The notes: a model not told the origin generated them from the letters alone. Positions 1 to 10,069 are shown, counted from the first letter of the stretch. The stretch is 64,000 nt of DNA from Colwellia sp. PAMC 21821 (GCF_002077175.1 NZ_CP014943.1:2852001-2916000); one strand, 5' to 3'. Made by a program: numbers and translations.

Positions 1-12
1 GGCAAACGAGAT

Positions 13-40
13 AAATTCATTTAATAGATGAATTTTTTTC
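13..40 (+). terminator. Weak Rho-independent terminator
   Basis: An 8-bp AT-rich stem (AAATTCAT at 13-20 pairing with ATGAATTT at 28-35) runs into seven T residues (33-39) on the + strand. It would end a + strand gene lying left of the window, convergent with the acyl-CoA ligase. The stem has few GC pairs, so the call is tentative. Confidence 0.35.
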
Positions 41-86
41 ATTCGCTCAAGCAAGTTATGCGTTTTAATTTTTAATCAATATACGC

Positions 87-1715
87 TTACCTTAACTCTC
101 TTCGCAATAATTTACCTACGGTTGATTTTGGAATTTCATCAAGAAAAACCACCTGTTTAGGTACTTTATAAGCAGTGAGTCCTTGGCGACAATAATCAAT
201 AATATCTTGCTCAGTGATACTTTGCTCTGCCTTAACAACAAAAAGCTTCACAGCTTCACCCGTTCTGTCGTCTGGCACGCCAATGCAAGCTGACTCTAAT
301 ACACCTGGCATTTTGGCAACTTCAGCCTCAATTTCATTTGGGTAAACATTAAAGCCAGAAACATTAATCATGTCTTTTTTACGATCAACAATATGGAAAA
401 ATCCACCATCATCAAGCATGGCAACATCGCCCGTTTTAAAGTAACCGTCTGCTGTCATAGACTCGGCAGTTGCTGAGGGGTTATTCCAGTAGCCTTGCAT
501 TACTTGTGGACCCTTAACGCACAATTCACCAGATTGGCCTTGCTGCACTGTATTGCCACTATCATCTCGAATAGAGATATCAGTATTAGGTAAAGGTACA
601 CCTATACCTGAAATATACTCACTTTGATCACGATTACCAAAATTTAAGGTTACAACTGGTGAGGTTTCCGATAAACCATAGCCTTCATATAATCTAGCGC
701 CGGTGACTTCTTGCCATTTATCTGCAACGGCTTGTTGCACTGCAGCACCACCACCAACACAAACTTTCAACGCTGAAAAGTCTACTTGATCAAATCCAGG
801 TGTATGCAGTAAACCGTTGTATAAGGTGTTTACACCGGTGAAAGTTGTTGCACGCGTATTTTTCCAAACTTCAACAAAGCTTTCCATATCGCGTGGATTT
901 GTTACTAAAACATTTTTAGCGCCAAAACAGAAATAAGCTAAGGTGTTCGCCATTAAAGCAAAGATGTGATACATCGGGATCGCAGTAATAATGATGTCAT
1001 TACCATGGTCAATATGATTTTTAGTAAATTCTTGATATTGCAAAATATTGGCAATTAAATTGCCATGACTCAACATCGCACCTTTAGACAAGCCAGTAGT
1101 GCCACCTGTGTATTGTAGATACAATAAGTCATCGTGACTCAATGCCGGTTCAGACAACTTAAGCTTTTCACCTTGAGTTAAAGCATCGGTAAACTTAATC
1201 GTATCAGTCAAACGTTCGTCAACAGGTACACAAGGTAAACCTTTATTGACCAAGTCGTCTAAGTCGATAGTAATAATGTTTTTTACATCAGTTTTATCAA
1301 GTATGTCAGCGAGCATTTTGCTTGATTGAGCAAATATAATGATGGTATCAACTTGAGCGTCGTTAAGTTGATGTGTTAGCTCTCTTGCTGTGTACATGGG
1401 GTTTACGTTTACTTGCACCGCACCAACACGAATGATTCCCCACATAGCGACAGGGAAGCATAAAGTGTTAGGACACATTAGGGCTACACGCTCACCTTGA
1501 ACAACATTGAGCTTATTTTGCAAGTAAGCGGCAAAGCATCTCGATAGCTCTTCAACTTGTTTGAAGGTAAGCTCGGCACCAAAATTACTAAAGGCGGTTT
1601 GCTGCTCATATTTAGTGGTCGTTTGATGAAATAAATCTATTAAAGAATCATAACGATTTAAATCGACTTCATGAGCCACGTTTTCTGGATAGTTTTTCAT
1701 CCAAGGTTTAGTCAT
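87..1715 (-). CDS. fadD: Long-chain fatty acid--CoA ligase (FadD-like, AMP-forming)
   Basis: It activates a fatty acid to acyl-CoA with ATP and CoA, feeding beta-oxidation. The 542-residue protein has the adenylate-forming family signature YTGGTTGLSKGA at about residue 200, the EGYGLSETSP motif, the YFKTGD hinge region and DRKKDMINVSGFNV, and ends with the catalytic-lysine motif PKSTVGKLLRRELR. The ATG at 1715 is chosen over an upstream TTG because AAAGGAAAT lies just before it. It is the most promoter-distal gene of the minus-strand run (YCF48-like, RND, aldehyde dehydrogenase, this gene), about 145 bases after the aldehyde dehydrogenase. The context suggests it takes the acid made by that dehydrogenase. 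Its preferred chain length cannot be read from sequence. Confidence 0.9.
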   Translation of the reverse strand: MTKPWMKNYPENVAHEVDLNRYDSLIDLFHQTTTKYEQQTAFSNFGAELTFKQVEELSRCFAAYLQNKLNVVQGERVALMCPNTLCFPVAMWGIIRVGAVQVNVNPMYTARELTHQLNDAQVDTIIIFAQSSKMLADILDKTDVKNIITIDLDDLVNKGLPCVPVDERLTDTIKFTDALTQGEKLKLSEPALSHDDLLYLQYTGGTTGLSKGAMLSHGNLIANILQYQEFTKNHIDHGNDIIITAIPMYHIFALMANTLAYFCFGAKNVLVTNPRDMESFVEVWKNTRATTFTGVNTLYNGLLHTPGFDQVDFSALKVCVGGGAAVQQAVADKWQEVTGARLYEGYGLSETSPVVTLNFGNRDQSEYISGIGVPLPNTDISIRDDSGNTVQQGQSGELCVKGPQVMQGYWNNPSATAESMTADGYFKTGDVAMLDDGGFFHIVDRKKDMINVSGFNVYPNEIEAEVAKMPGVLESACIGVPDDRTGEAVKLFVVKAEQSITEQDIIDYCRQGLTAYKVPKQVVFLDEIPKSTVGKLLRRELR

Positions 1716-1859
1716 TTTATTTCCTTTAGCATTAGCTGCATTGATGCTTGAAAAATAGAGTCGTACAAGCAAAGTAGATTGAAACTCTACATTGAGTCAA
1801 ATTTTTATTACTCATTAAGTCACTTAACAGGTCATTTAACAAATCACTTAACTAGCCAA

Positions 1860-3275
1860 TTAACGAATAAATAATTTAAATAAAAGTTCATGTGTTTTAT
1901 TACCAAAAGGTGGGAATAATAATGAGCCTAAGCTTATTTTTCCTCGTGACAATACTGATTTCCCATGCGAAAAAGTTTTAAAACCTTCACTGCCGTGATA
2001 TTGCCCCATGCCAGAAGCACCAATACCTCCAAAAGGTAAATCATCAACAGCCACATGAAAAGCAGCGTCATTAATACAAACACCGCCAGCATGAGTATTT
2101 AATAAAACCTGCTGTTGAAATGACTTGTCAAAACTACAAATGTATAAAGCAAGCGGACGAGGTTTACTATTGATATAACTAATAGCTTCGTCAATGTTGT
2201 CATAGCCAATAATAGGCAATAACGGGCCAAAAATTTCTTGCTGCATAACGGTCATGTCATCATTTACATCAGTTAGCAGCGTTAAAGGCATTTTTCTCGA
2301 CGCACTATTATCACGGTCTTTTGATAAAGGTATTATCGTTGCCCCTTTTGCTTGCGCATCGGCTAATAAACTATCAAGACGAGCTTTTTGTGCATCATTA
2401 ATGATACAACTGCAGTCATCATTCTCTTCAATATTAGGATACATGCTTTGATAAGCGCTTTGAAAAGCTTGGGTTAACTCTGCTATTTTGCTTCGTGGGC
2501 AAAAAATATAATCAGGTGCAACGCAGGTTTGTCCGGCGTTAAGGGTTTTACCTAAAATTAAACGGCTAACGGCAGTTTTTATATCTATATCGTTATCAAT
2601 AATAGTGGGTGATTTCCCGCCTAACTCTAACGTAACAGGCACTAAATTTTCTGCCGCCGCTTTCATTACTAATCTACCTACGCCCGTAGAGCCAGTAAAA
2701 AATAAGTGATCAAAAGTTAGCCCTGAAAATGCAGCCGCCATGTCAGACTCACCACAAATAATCGCCACTTTATTACGAGGGAAAATATCAGTAATTAACT
2801 TGGCTAATAAAGTGTTGGTATTAGGGGTGTACTCACTCATTTTTATCATCGCAGTATTACCTGCCGCTAATGCTGTAGTTAATGGCCCCAAAGTTAGAAA
2901 AATAGGATAATTCCACGGGGCAATAATACCGATAACCCCTTTTGGTTGAAAAACCACTTCTCCCTTTGCCGGTTGAAATAAAATTCCGATGTGCTTCTTT
3001 TCGGGTTTCATCCATTTTTTAAGTTTCTTTATCGCATAGTTAATGCCCATCACAGTGGTGAGAATATCGCCTATTCTCGAGTCTGTAGCACTACGATGGC
3101 CAAAATCTTGACTCATGGCCTCAATAAAAGCTTCTTGGTTATCAATAATAATAGCTTTTAACTTTACTAAGTCGCTTATGCGCTCTTGATAGCTAGGATA
3201 AGTATTACTCGCAAAATATTCTTTTTGTTGTAAAAAAGTATCAGTTAGTGCTGTTTTTGTTGTTATTTCGGTCAT
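1860..3275 (-). CDS. NAD(P)-dependent aldehyde dehydrogenase (coniferyl-aldehyde/fatty-aldehyde type)
   Basis: It oxidises an aldehyde to the carboxylic acid. The 471-residue protein is of the short, class-3-like aldehyde dehydrogenase type, often annotated as coniferyl aldehyde dehydrogenase. It shows the substrate-tunnel asparagine in IAPWNYP, the general base glutamate in LELGGKSP, the nucleophilic cysteine in NAGQTCVAPDY and the EIFGPLLP motif. The C-terminus ends in a hydrophobic stretch (about residues 450-471) with a terminal IR, as in fatty-aldehyde dehydrogenases that touch membranes. Its ATG overlaps the stop codon of the RND gene by one base (TAATG), so the two are translationally coupled. 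In context it probably oxidises the aldehyde produced by the GMC dehydrogenase at 13616. Confidence 0.85.
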   Translation of the reverse strand: MTEITTKTALTDTFLQQKEYFASNTYPSYQERISDLVKLKAIIIDNQEAFIEAMSQDFGHRSATDSRIGDILTTVMGINYAIKKLKKWMKPEKKHIGILFQPAKGEVVFQPKGVIGIIAPWNYPIFLTLGPLTTALAAGNTAMIKMSEYTPNTNTLLAKLITDIFPRNKVAIICGESDMAAAFSGLTFDHLFFTGSTGVGRLVMKAAAENLVPVTLELGGKSPTIIDNDIDIKTAVSRLILGKTLNAGQTCVAPDYIFCPRSKIAELTQAFQSAYQSMYPNIEENDDCSCIINDAQKARLDSLLADAQAKGATIIPLSKDRDNSASRKMPLTLLTDVNDDMTVMQQEIFGPLLPIIGYDNIDEAISYINSKPRPLALYICSFDKSFQQQVLLNTHAGGVCINDAAFHVAVDDLPFGGIGASGMGQYHGSEGFKTFSHGKSVLSRGKISLGSLLFPPFGNKTHELLFKLFIR

Positions 3276-5623
3276 TACTTCTTATCCTTTTTAGAACCTA
3301 TCTTGAGTAACCATGCAATAGCTGGAATCAGCGTTAGCGCACCTAGCATGTTAAAAATAAACATGAACGTGAGCAATATGCCCATATCAGCTTGGAATTT
3401 AATCGGTGAGAATACCCAAGTAGCAACACCAATGGCTAAGGTTATACCGGTAAAAGCAACGGCTTTACCTGTTTGATTTAATGCGTAGCGATAAGTCATA
3501 TATAACGACTTACCTTGGGTAAGAGCCTCTTTAACTTTACTGAAAATATAAATACCGTAATCAACACCAATACCAACACCTAAGGCAATTACGGGTAAGG
3601 TGGCAACTTTTACGCCGATACCTAAAACGCCCATTAAACCTTGGCTCATAATACTGGTTAAGAGTAGTGGTGTAATAATACAAATAACAATGCGACCACT
3701 TCTAAAAGTGATTAAACAAATAATAATAACGATTGAATATACCCATACCAGCATTTCAGTTTGTGCGTCTTCAATTACCATGTTTGTGGCGGATTCTATA
3801 CCTGCATTGCCTGCAGCCATGAGAAACTCTATATCATCAACCGGGTTTTCAGCTTTAAACTCTTCGACAGCTTTTACAACATTGTCGAGAGTTTGTGCTT
3901 TATGATCATTAAGAAAAACCAGTACGGGCACCATTGAGCAATCTTTGTTCATCAAGCCTTGTGGTGTTTTTGACAATGATGCGTTGGTCATTAATTGGTT
4001 GCGATTTAAGCCGTACCATTTAAGTGATCCTTCATTCATACCAAATAGACCAAATTTAGATACGTCTGCAACAGACTTAACCGCTTGCACACCCGCAACG
4101 TTACGTAAATGCCATTGAAATTGATCAACCCACACTAAGTTCTGATATTGAGCACATTGCTCAACGTTTGTTTTTACCATGATGACAAATAGGTCGGTAC
4201 TGGTACTGTAATTATCAACAATATAAGCATTGTCTAAGTTATAGCGTGAATCAGGTCTTAGTTCCGGGGCACCGGCGTCTAAATCACCTATTTGCATAGC
4301 TTGAGAGAAGTAAAGCCCCAAGCCGAAAAGGATTATGCCAACCGCTATGGCAATTTTTGCTAGTGGTGGTTTGGCAAAGTTTTTAAACAAACGTTCAACA
4401 ATACCTGTTTTATGAGCCGTCTTTTGTGCGTATTTTAAACCAGCAGGTGAAACACCGATGTAACTCATTAGAATAGGCAGTGCAATTAAATTAGTGACAA
4501 TAATAATAGCAACACCAATGCTCGCGGCTATGGCTAATTCTCTAATGACTTCAATATCAATCACCATTAAAGTGGTAAAACCGATAGCATCGCTCACTAG
4601 CGCAGTAATACCAGCAATGTAGAGTGAGCGAAAAGCAAGTTTAGCTGAATCAATTTTATTCGCGCCAGTAACGCTATGGTGAATAATTGAATTAATAATT
4701 TGTACGCCATGGCTAACACCAATAGCGAAGACTAAAAAGGGCACTAGCATTGAATATGGATTAATACCAAAGCCAAGTAAGTTTAAGATACCGAGTTGAC
4801 AACATACGGCAAAAATTGAAAAAACTAATACCGAAACTGTGCTGCGAATACAGCGAGAATAAAACCATAATAATATAAAGGTAATAACCACGGCTAAAAC
4901 GAAGAATGCGACAACCTGTAGAGCGCCATCGATTAAATCACCGACCACTTTTGCAAAACCAACAATACGAATAGTCACCGTGTCACTGCTGTATTTATCG
5001 CGTATTTTTTCTTCTAAAATTGAAGACAACTCGCGATAATCAAGCGGCAAGCCTGTTTCAGGGTTTATATCTTGTAAAGGGGCTAAAATAATGGCAGATT
5101 GAAAATTATTAGCCACCAGTACACCAATTTGGCCTGATTTGAATATATTCGCTTTCACGCGTTCAATCATCTCGTCAGAGCCGTCGTAACCGTCAGGAAT
5201 AACTGCACCACCAACAAAACCTTCTTCGGTGACTTCTTGCCAGCGAACATTGGGAGTCCATATTGATTTAAGCCCGTCGCGACTTACGCCGGGAATATAG
5301 AATACTTCGTCAGTAACTTGCTTTAAGGTTTGTTGAAAGTCGGCATTAAAAATATCACCCTGATTAACTTCAACCACTATACGAACAACATTACCTAAGT
5401 CAGCTAGTTCTTTTCGATAGGTTAAAAAATTGTTGACGAACGGATGGTCGCCGGGGATCATTTTAGTAAAGCTAGCCTCAGGCTGAACTTTAACGGCTTG
5501 TATGGTTAACAAAGCGATACAAATGACAACGATTGCCATCACTAATGCACGATGACCAAAAACAAAGTTTTCTATCAGTTGTTCTAATTTGGTCGGTGAA
5601 TGAACGGTTTTATTCTCTGACAT
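3275..5623 (-). CDS. RND-superfamily (MMPL) transporter
   Basis: An inner-membrane transporter of 782 residues, with a cytoplasmic N-terminus, a first membrane helix near residue 30, a large periplasmic loop (about 50-220), a five- to six-helix bundle (about 225-395), a second periplasmic domain (about 435-620) and a second helix bundle (about 625-775). Two MMPL/sterol-sensing-like halves make this the single-chain RND type and not the HAE1 drug-efflux type of about 1,000 residues. Neighbours are a YCF48-like protein upstream (10-base gap) and an aldehyde dehydrogenase downstream (1-base overlap). Transporters of this type are repeatedly found next to DUF1302 and DUF1329 genes, as here across the divergent promoter. 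Movement of a lipid-like substrate or product is inferred; its direction is unknown. Confidence 0.85.
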   Translation of the reverse strand: MSENKTVHSPTKLEQLIENFVFGHRALVMAIVVICIALLTIQAVKVQPEASFTKMIPGDHPFVNNFLTYRKELADLGNVVRIVVEVNQGDIFNADFQQTLKQVTDEVFYIPGVSRDGLKSIWTPNVRWQEVTEEGFVGGAVIPDGYDGSDEMIERVKANIFKSGQIGVLVANNFQSAIILAPLQDINPETGLPLDYRELSSILEEKIRDKYSSDTVTIRIVGFAKVVGDLIDGALQVVAFFVLAVVITFILLWFYSRCIRSTVSVLVFSIFAVCCQLGILNLLGFGINPYSMLVPFLVFAIGVSHGVQIINSIIHHSVTGANKIDSAKLAFRSLYIAGITALVSDAIGFTTLMVIDIEVIRELAIAASIGVAIIIVTNLIALPILMSYIGVSPAGLKYAQKTAHKTGIVERLFKNFAKPPLAKIAIAVGIILFGLGLYFSQAMQIGDLDAGAPELRPDSRYNLDNAYIVDNYSTSTDLFVIMVKTNVEQCAQYQNLVWVDQFQWHLRNVAGVQAVKSVADVSKFGLFGMNEGSLKWYGLNRNQLMTNASLSKTPQGLMNKDCSMVPVLVFLNDHKAQTLDNVVKAVEEFKAENPVDDIEFLMAAGNAGIESATNMVIEDAQTEMLVWVYSIVIIICLITFRSGRIVICIITPLLLTSIMSQGLMGVLGIGVKVATLPVIALGVGIGVDYGIYIFSKVKEALTQGKSLYMTYRYALNQTGKAVAFTGITLAIGVATWVFSPIKFQADMGILLTFMFIFNMLGALTLIPAIAWLLKIGSKKDKK

Positions 5624-5633
5624 AAGCTTGCCC

Positions 5634-6767
5634 TTACTTCTTAAGTAACCAAGTTGAAATGCCGAATTGTCCGGCGAGAACTAATGAGTTTTCTTGTACT
5701 AAAACACTAGAGAGAGCTGCACCTGATGGGTGCTTATTGATTTTTAATGTTGCAAGGTTGTCAGGTGATAAATCAACAATTAATCCGCCATGACCTACTA
5801 GGTATGCTCGGCCTTGCTCAGAGAAGTCGCCACCTAGTAAGCTTGCACTAGTCGGCAGTTTTTTGTGTTGCCAATCTTCGCCACCATCAAGCGATACCAT
5901 TAAATTACCTTGCAGACCAAAAGCTACAAGCTGCTCGGGTTTTTCAGCGTTTGCAATAATGCCAAATAAGCTGCCGTAATAAGGCATAGCCATCGTAGAC
6001 CATGTTTCACCTTGGTCAACAGAGTGAAAGCCCATGCCATTTTCGCCAACAATATAAAGCTGCCCATTAGTCGTGGAGACAATAGAGTTGAGGTGGAAGT
6101 TATCAGGGTTGTCGAGTTTTTTACTGATTAAAGTCCAAGTTTCACCCTTGTCTTTACTGGTCAGTAATGTTCCGTATGCTCCAGTAGCAAAAATTGAGTC
6201 ATTAGCGGTTTGGGTAACAGATAATAACGGTTTGTTCGGCCCCGATTTTAATTCTATTTGGTTATCTTCAAGAGCAAAGACAAAGTCTTCAAGTAGGAAG
6301 GTTAGCTCTTCTAGTACATCTTCATCTTGTGTTTCGCTTATCACAATTTTTAAAGCTGCATGCTGCTTAGTGAGTTGTGCTATTTTCAACTTTGTTAATT
6401 CAGCGCCGGTAAATACTTTACGCCATGTGTTGCTGTTATTTTCAGTTTTTAGAATAACGCCATCATGGCCAACCGCTATTTTACTGCCGTCAGATAAAAC
6501 CGTGACATTGGTGAGAGAAACGCTAACCGGTGATTGTTGCTGCTGCCAATGGTCTTTATTTTCCCAACTTATAATATGCCCACGCTCGCCAACAGCTAAC
6601 ACCGTATCTTTCATGGGTGTTATCGCCATTAAAACACTTTTGCTTGCTAACGAGCTCTGTTTTGCCGGTAGCTCAAGTAAATCTAAGCTTCCGTTTGCTA
6701 CGGCGAGATTGATATGGGTTAACAAAAACAAATTTATCACGCCGAACGTAATATGAGATAAGCGCAT
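5634..6767 (-). CDS. YCF48-like (BNR/beta-propeller) periplasmic protein
   Basis: A secreted protein of 377 residues with an N-terminal signal peptide (hydrophobic residues 8-24, cleavage after AVA). It contains repeated propeller motifs: GEMGFHS-type glycine turns followed by SVDQGETW, SKDKGETW and SLDGGEDW, which are BNR/YCF48 sequence marks. YCF48 is best known as a photosystem II assembly factor. In heterotrophs, homologues next to MMPL transporters have no settled function, and an accessory role for the RND pump is inferred from the 10-base spacing. The ATG at 6767 is preceded by TTAGGATTTTT. It is the first gene of the minus-strand operon. Confidence 0.8.
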   Translation of the reverse strand: MRLSHITFGVINLFLLTHINLAVANGSLDLLELPAKQSSLASKSVLMAITPMKDTVLAVGERGHIISWENKDHWQQQQSPVSVSLTNVTVLSDGSKIAVGHDGVILKTENNSNTWRKVFTGAELTKLKIAQLTKQHAALKIVISETQDEDVLEELTFLLEDFVFALEDNQIELKSGPNKPLLSVTQTANDSIFATGAYGTLLTSKDKGETWTLISKKLDNPDNFHLNSIVSTTNGQLYIVGENGMGFHSVDQGETWSTMAMPYYGSLFGIIANAEKPEQLVAFGLQGNLMVSLDGGEDWQHKKLPTSASLLGGDFSEQGRAYLVGHGGLIVDLSPDNLATLKINKHPSGAALSSVLVQENSLVLAGQFGISTWLLKK

Positions 6768-7036
6768 AAAAATCCTAATAAGTTGAATATGTCTACTTAC
6801 TAGTATTGATGAAAAAAAAATAATTGAGAGGTGTTAAACGTGCCAAATGATTATCTTTGCGACACAGGGTATTTTAAAAGGGCTTTTTTTAAGCAGATTT
6901 AGTCAAAAACCATGTAAGTAAAATTAATTTAATTTTATTATCTTCAATGCTTTAAATGATTATGATGGATATATGGTTAACCTAAAATTTCAATACTTTA
7001 TGCTTTAGGGCATCTCGGAATACCCTATTATTTATT

Positions 7037-8065
7037 TTAATTGCTATTACCACTTTGGCGATAATCGCCTGGTGTTTGCGTTGTCCAACGTTTAAATGCA
7101 CGATTAAAATTACCTACGCTTGAAAAACCAACCAAGTAGCCAATTTCACTCAAGCTTAAATGTTTTTGCACAATGTAATTCATCGCTAACTTTTTACGTG
7201 TACTTTCTAAAATTTCTTTATAGCTTGTGCCTTGATCATGTAACTTGCGTTGTAAATTTCGCAAGCTCATACCTAGATATTCTGCAATTTCAGTTTGTGA
7301 TGGTGCTCCAAGTGGCAGTAATTCAAAAATTTTGCTTTTAATAACATGGCTTAAATCATTCTTATCAACTCTGGCCATAAAATCATCGAGCATTTTTTCA
7401 TGGCTGCTAGTAATTAAAGGGTTACCACACATTAGTTTTTCTTTGGTTTGTTTTAAATCAAATACAATTGATGTATGGCTGGCGTTAAACTCAACTTCAC
7501 AATTAAAAAAATCACTTAAGTAAGTAACATCATGACTTGGGGTTGGATAAGCGAAGCAAACTTTTAATGGTGCAAAATCTGTTGAAACAAGTTCGCGAGA
7601 AAATCTGATTATAGTAGCTAAAAATGTTTCTACTGATTCTAAAGGCAAAATGGGACGATTGGTTGACTCATAAGTAAAAACGTTCATGTCAAACACTAAG
7701 TGTTCATTGCGCTCATAATTAATTAATTGGCATGTATTAGATACAACGCGTTTATAGTGAGCAATTCGCTCTAAAGCGTCATATAAGGTATTAGATGACA
7801 TCATGGCATACCCTAAGGCGTGAAACATGCCTGGGTGAAATTGTTCTGCTACTAATACAGAAAAATCATGGCGATTTAGCGCTTTATTGCAATATTCGAG
7901 TAAATTGTTAAGTTTTTCGGCAGCAATGCGAGATTCTTGATCTTTCATTACATCTTGCGAAATTTCACATTCTTTTAACGCTTTAGAGATATCAATGCCA
8001 TGGGCGTCCATAACCCTTGAAACGGGGATCATCCAACCAGTCAATGTTGAGTAATAATCTTGCAC
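7037..8065 (-). CDS. AraC-family transcriptional regulator with Arabinose_bd-type N-terminal domain
   Basis: A likely activator of the divergent DUF1302 operon and perhaps of the flanking minus-strand operon. The N-terminal two thirds match the AraC_N/Arabinose_bd architecture seen in regulators of lipid, steroid and amino-acid catabolism. The C-terminal HTH_18 (about the last 90 residues) contains MSLRNLQRKLHDQGTSYKEI and the second helix-turn-helix with IGYLVGFSSVGNFNRAFKRW. No in-frame ATG exists before the conserved region. A GTG at 8065 with TTAGG seven bases upstream is chosen, but a TTG at 8122 is also open, so the start is uncertain. The effector is probably a pathway intermediate, by inference only. 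Confidence 0.85.
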   Translation of the reverse strand: MQDYYSTLTGWMIPVSRVMDAHGIDISKALKECEISQDVMKDQESRIAAEKLNNLLEYCNKALNRHDFSVLVAEQFHPGMFHALGYAMMSSNTLYDALERIAHYKRVVSNTCQLINYERNEHLVFDMNVFTYESTNRPILPLESVETFLATIIRFSRELVSTDFAPLKVCFAYPTPSHDVTYLSDFFNCEVEFNASHTSIVFDLKQTKEKLMCGNPLITSSHEKMLDDFMARVDKNDLSHVIKSKIFELLPLGAPSQTEIAEYLGMSLRNLQRKLHDQGTSYKEILESTRKKLAMNYIVQKHLSLSEIGYLVGFSSVGNFNRAFKRWTTQTPGDYRQSGNSN

Positions 8066-8162
8066 TGCATTACCTAAATTTTTGAGGGTTTCCCATTCTA
8101 CGAGATTTGCACGAAATGACAATAGGTTGGCGCATTTAGCGAAATATTAATTAAATCATTGG

Positions 8163-8196
8163 CGTAATGTAATTGTAAGACTACTATTACATTACG
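8163..8196. promoter_or_regulatory. 11-bp perfect inverted repeat, candidate operator
   Basis: CGTAATGTAAT (8163-8173) is repeated inverted as ATTACATTACG (8186-8196) with a 12-base spacer. The centre-to-centre distance of 23 bp is about two helical turns. It lies between the AraC-type regulator and the DUF1302 gene, 30 bases before the latter's ATG. It is a plausible regulator binding site, or alternatively an mRNA hairpin in the DUF1302 leader. Confidence 0.45.
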
Positions 8197-8225
8197 TTTT
8201 ACTAGACAATAAATAGGCGAATAAT

Positions 8226-10067
8226 ATGCTAAATAATAACTATAAAATCAAGCCAATAGCCATGGTGGTTGCCTTGGTTTTGGGGACGTCGTCAGTAAAT
8301 GCTGTTGATTTTAACCTAGGTGAAAACGAAGACATTTTATTGCAAATAAACTCTCAACTAGACATTGGCTCTAGCTGGCGACTTGGCGATGCCGATCCTA
8401 GATTTATTGGTAAAAGCAATGGTGGCACAGGTGGCACATCAACAACCGATGATGGTAACTTAAACTATGATAAAGGAGATGCATACTCGCAAATTATTAA
8501 AGGTGTGCATGATATTCAATTAAGTAAAGATAATTTTGGTGCCTTTGTCCGAGTGAAATATTGGTATGACTATGCTCTTAAAGATAAAGACGTACCACAC
8601 GGTAATTCTAACAATGGCTACACACCCAATACACCACTGAGCGATGATGGCTTTGAAGATAATACTAAGTTTTCAGGTATAACGTTATTAGATGCCTACG
8701 TTTATGCTTCATTTGATGTAGGTGACTCTCCTGTTGATGTTCGTTTAGGTCGACAAGTTGTGAGTTGGGGAGAAAGTACATTTATACAAGGTGGCATGAA
8801 TTCATCAAACCCATTTGATGTTGCTGCTTTAAGACGCCCAGGTGCTGATTTAAAAGAAGGTATTCTTCCGGTTGGCATGTTGTACGTTAACGCTGGTTTA
8901 ACCGAAAACCTCAGTGTCGAAGCTTTTTATCAATACGAGTGGGAAAAAACTCAAATTGATGGTTGTGGTACCTATTTTTCAGGGGCAGATTTTGCAGCAA
9001 CAGGCTGTAATTTTGTTTCAGTTGGTCCATTGGGTGATCAAGCCGGTTTAGCCGCTGGTTTAGCTGCTGAGCGACAAGCCGATGTGGAACCCGATGATGG
9101 AGGCCAATATGGTTTAGCTGCACGTTATTATTCAGAAGCTTTAAATGATACTGAATTTGGTTTGTATTACTTGAACATTCATTCGCGCCTACCGTTAATT
9201 AATGCCATTCGAACCAGTATTCCACTTGCTACGGGTAGTGCTACCCCCGTTTTTGTTCCTAAAGCTTTTGACCCTACCGGTGGAGCATTAGCGGCATTAA
9301 ACCCAGCGTATAATATTGAGTTCCCTGAAGATTTAAAGTTTTATGGTCTAAGTTTCGCGACTAATGTTTCTGGCGTTGCCTTATCAGGCGAGCTTTCGTA
9401 CAAACCTGATACTCCTGTGCAAATCAGTGGTCCTGAAATCCTAAATGGCGTGTTATCTGAAGCACCATTTTTACGTTACACCTCAAGAGTAACAGGTGTA
9501 GGTTACGGACAAGAATCACAAGGTTGGGATGAATTTGATGTTACCCAATTCCAAATGACCGCAATTCAGTTCTTTGATAATGCTATGGGAGCCTCACGTG
9601 TTACTGTTATCGCTGAAGTTGGTGTAATTTTAACCGACGGTGTTGAAGACTCGAACCAACACTATGGCAGAAACTCTGTCTTTGGTTTAGGCGATTTTGA
9701 TGCTGGAGGCGGCATAAACTGTACTAATTTAGTTGCTGGAGGGAACTTGTCTGGTGATTGTAGCGCCGATGGCTTTACCACTGATAGTGCTTGGGGATAT
9801 CGTCTTCGCAGTGTTTGGGAATATTCTGATGTATTTGCCGGCGTTTCATTAAAACCTACTTTATCTTGGTCGCATGATGTTAGCGGTTATTCACCAGATC
9901 CAGGTCAGCAATTTCACGAAGGTCGTAAAAACTTAGGCTTTTCACTACAAGCTGCATATCAGCAAAAATATACAGTAACACTGGGTTATAACAATTACTC
10001 AGGTGGTAGCCACAATATTTTAGAAGATAAAGATTTAATCTCGTTGGCTTTAGGCATTTCATACTAA
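8226..10067 (+). CDS. DUF1302 family outer-membrane protein
   Basis: A 613-residue protein with a signal peptide (residues 1-26, cleavage after VNA) and a beta-barrel-like sequence: alternating aromatic/hydrophobic strands and a C-terminal ALGISY ending in an aromatic residue, as expected for an outer-membrane barrel. DUF1302 proteins are found with DUF1329 proteins beside genes for degradation of fatty, steroid and aromatic substrates, and are thought to carry hydrophobic compounds across the outer membrane. The LGRQVVSWGES stretch is typical of the family. AGGCG precedes the ATG. It is the first gene of the + strand operon, under the candidate operator at 8163. The substrate is inferred from neighbours only. 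Confidence 0.85.
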   Translation: MLNNNYKIKPIAMVVALVLGTSSVNAVDFNLGENEDILLQINSQLDIGSSWRLGDADPRFIGKSNGGTGGTSTTDDGNLNYDKGDAYSQIIKGVHDIQLSKDNFGAFVRVKYWYDYALKDKDVPHGNSNNGYTPNTPLSDDGFEDNTKFSGITLLDAYVYASFDVGDSPVDVRLGRQVVSWGESTFIQGGMNSSNPFDVAALRRPGADLKEGILPVGMLYVNAGLTENLSVEAFYQYEWEKTQIDGCGTYFSGADFAATGCNFVSVGPLGDQAGLAAGLAAERQADVEPDDGGQYGLAARYYSEALNDTEFGLYYLNIHSRLPLINAIRTSIPLATGSATPVFVPKAFDPTGGALAALNPAYNIEFPEDLKFYGLSFATNVSGVALSGELSYKPDTPVQISGPEILNGVLSEAPFLRYTSRVTGVGYGQESQGWDEFDVTQFQMTAIQFFDNAMGASRVTVIAEVGVILTDGVEDSNQHYGRNSVFGLGDFDAGGGINCTNLVAGGNLSGDCSADGFTTDSAWGYRLRSVWEYSDVFAGVSLKPTLSWSHDVSGYSPDPGQQFHEGRKNLGFSLQAAYQQKYTVTLGYNNYSGGSHNILEDKDLISLALGISY

Positions 10068-10069
10068 TT

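Noticed and set aside
6073..6756. 227-codon + strand ORF antisense to the YCF48-like gene
   Set aside because: Frame opened by codon bias of the real gene; sequence is Ser/Leu/Val-rich without domain features.
7006..7030. TAGGG...CCCTA hairpin after the AraC-type gene as a terminator
   Set aside because: Only five base pairs and no T-run on the minus strand.
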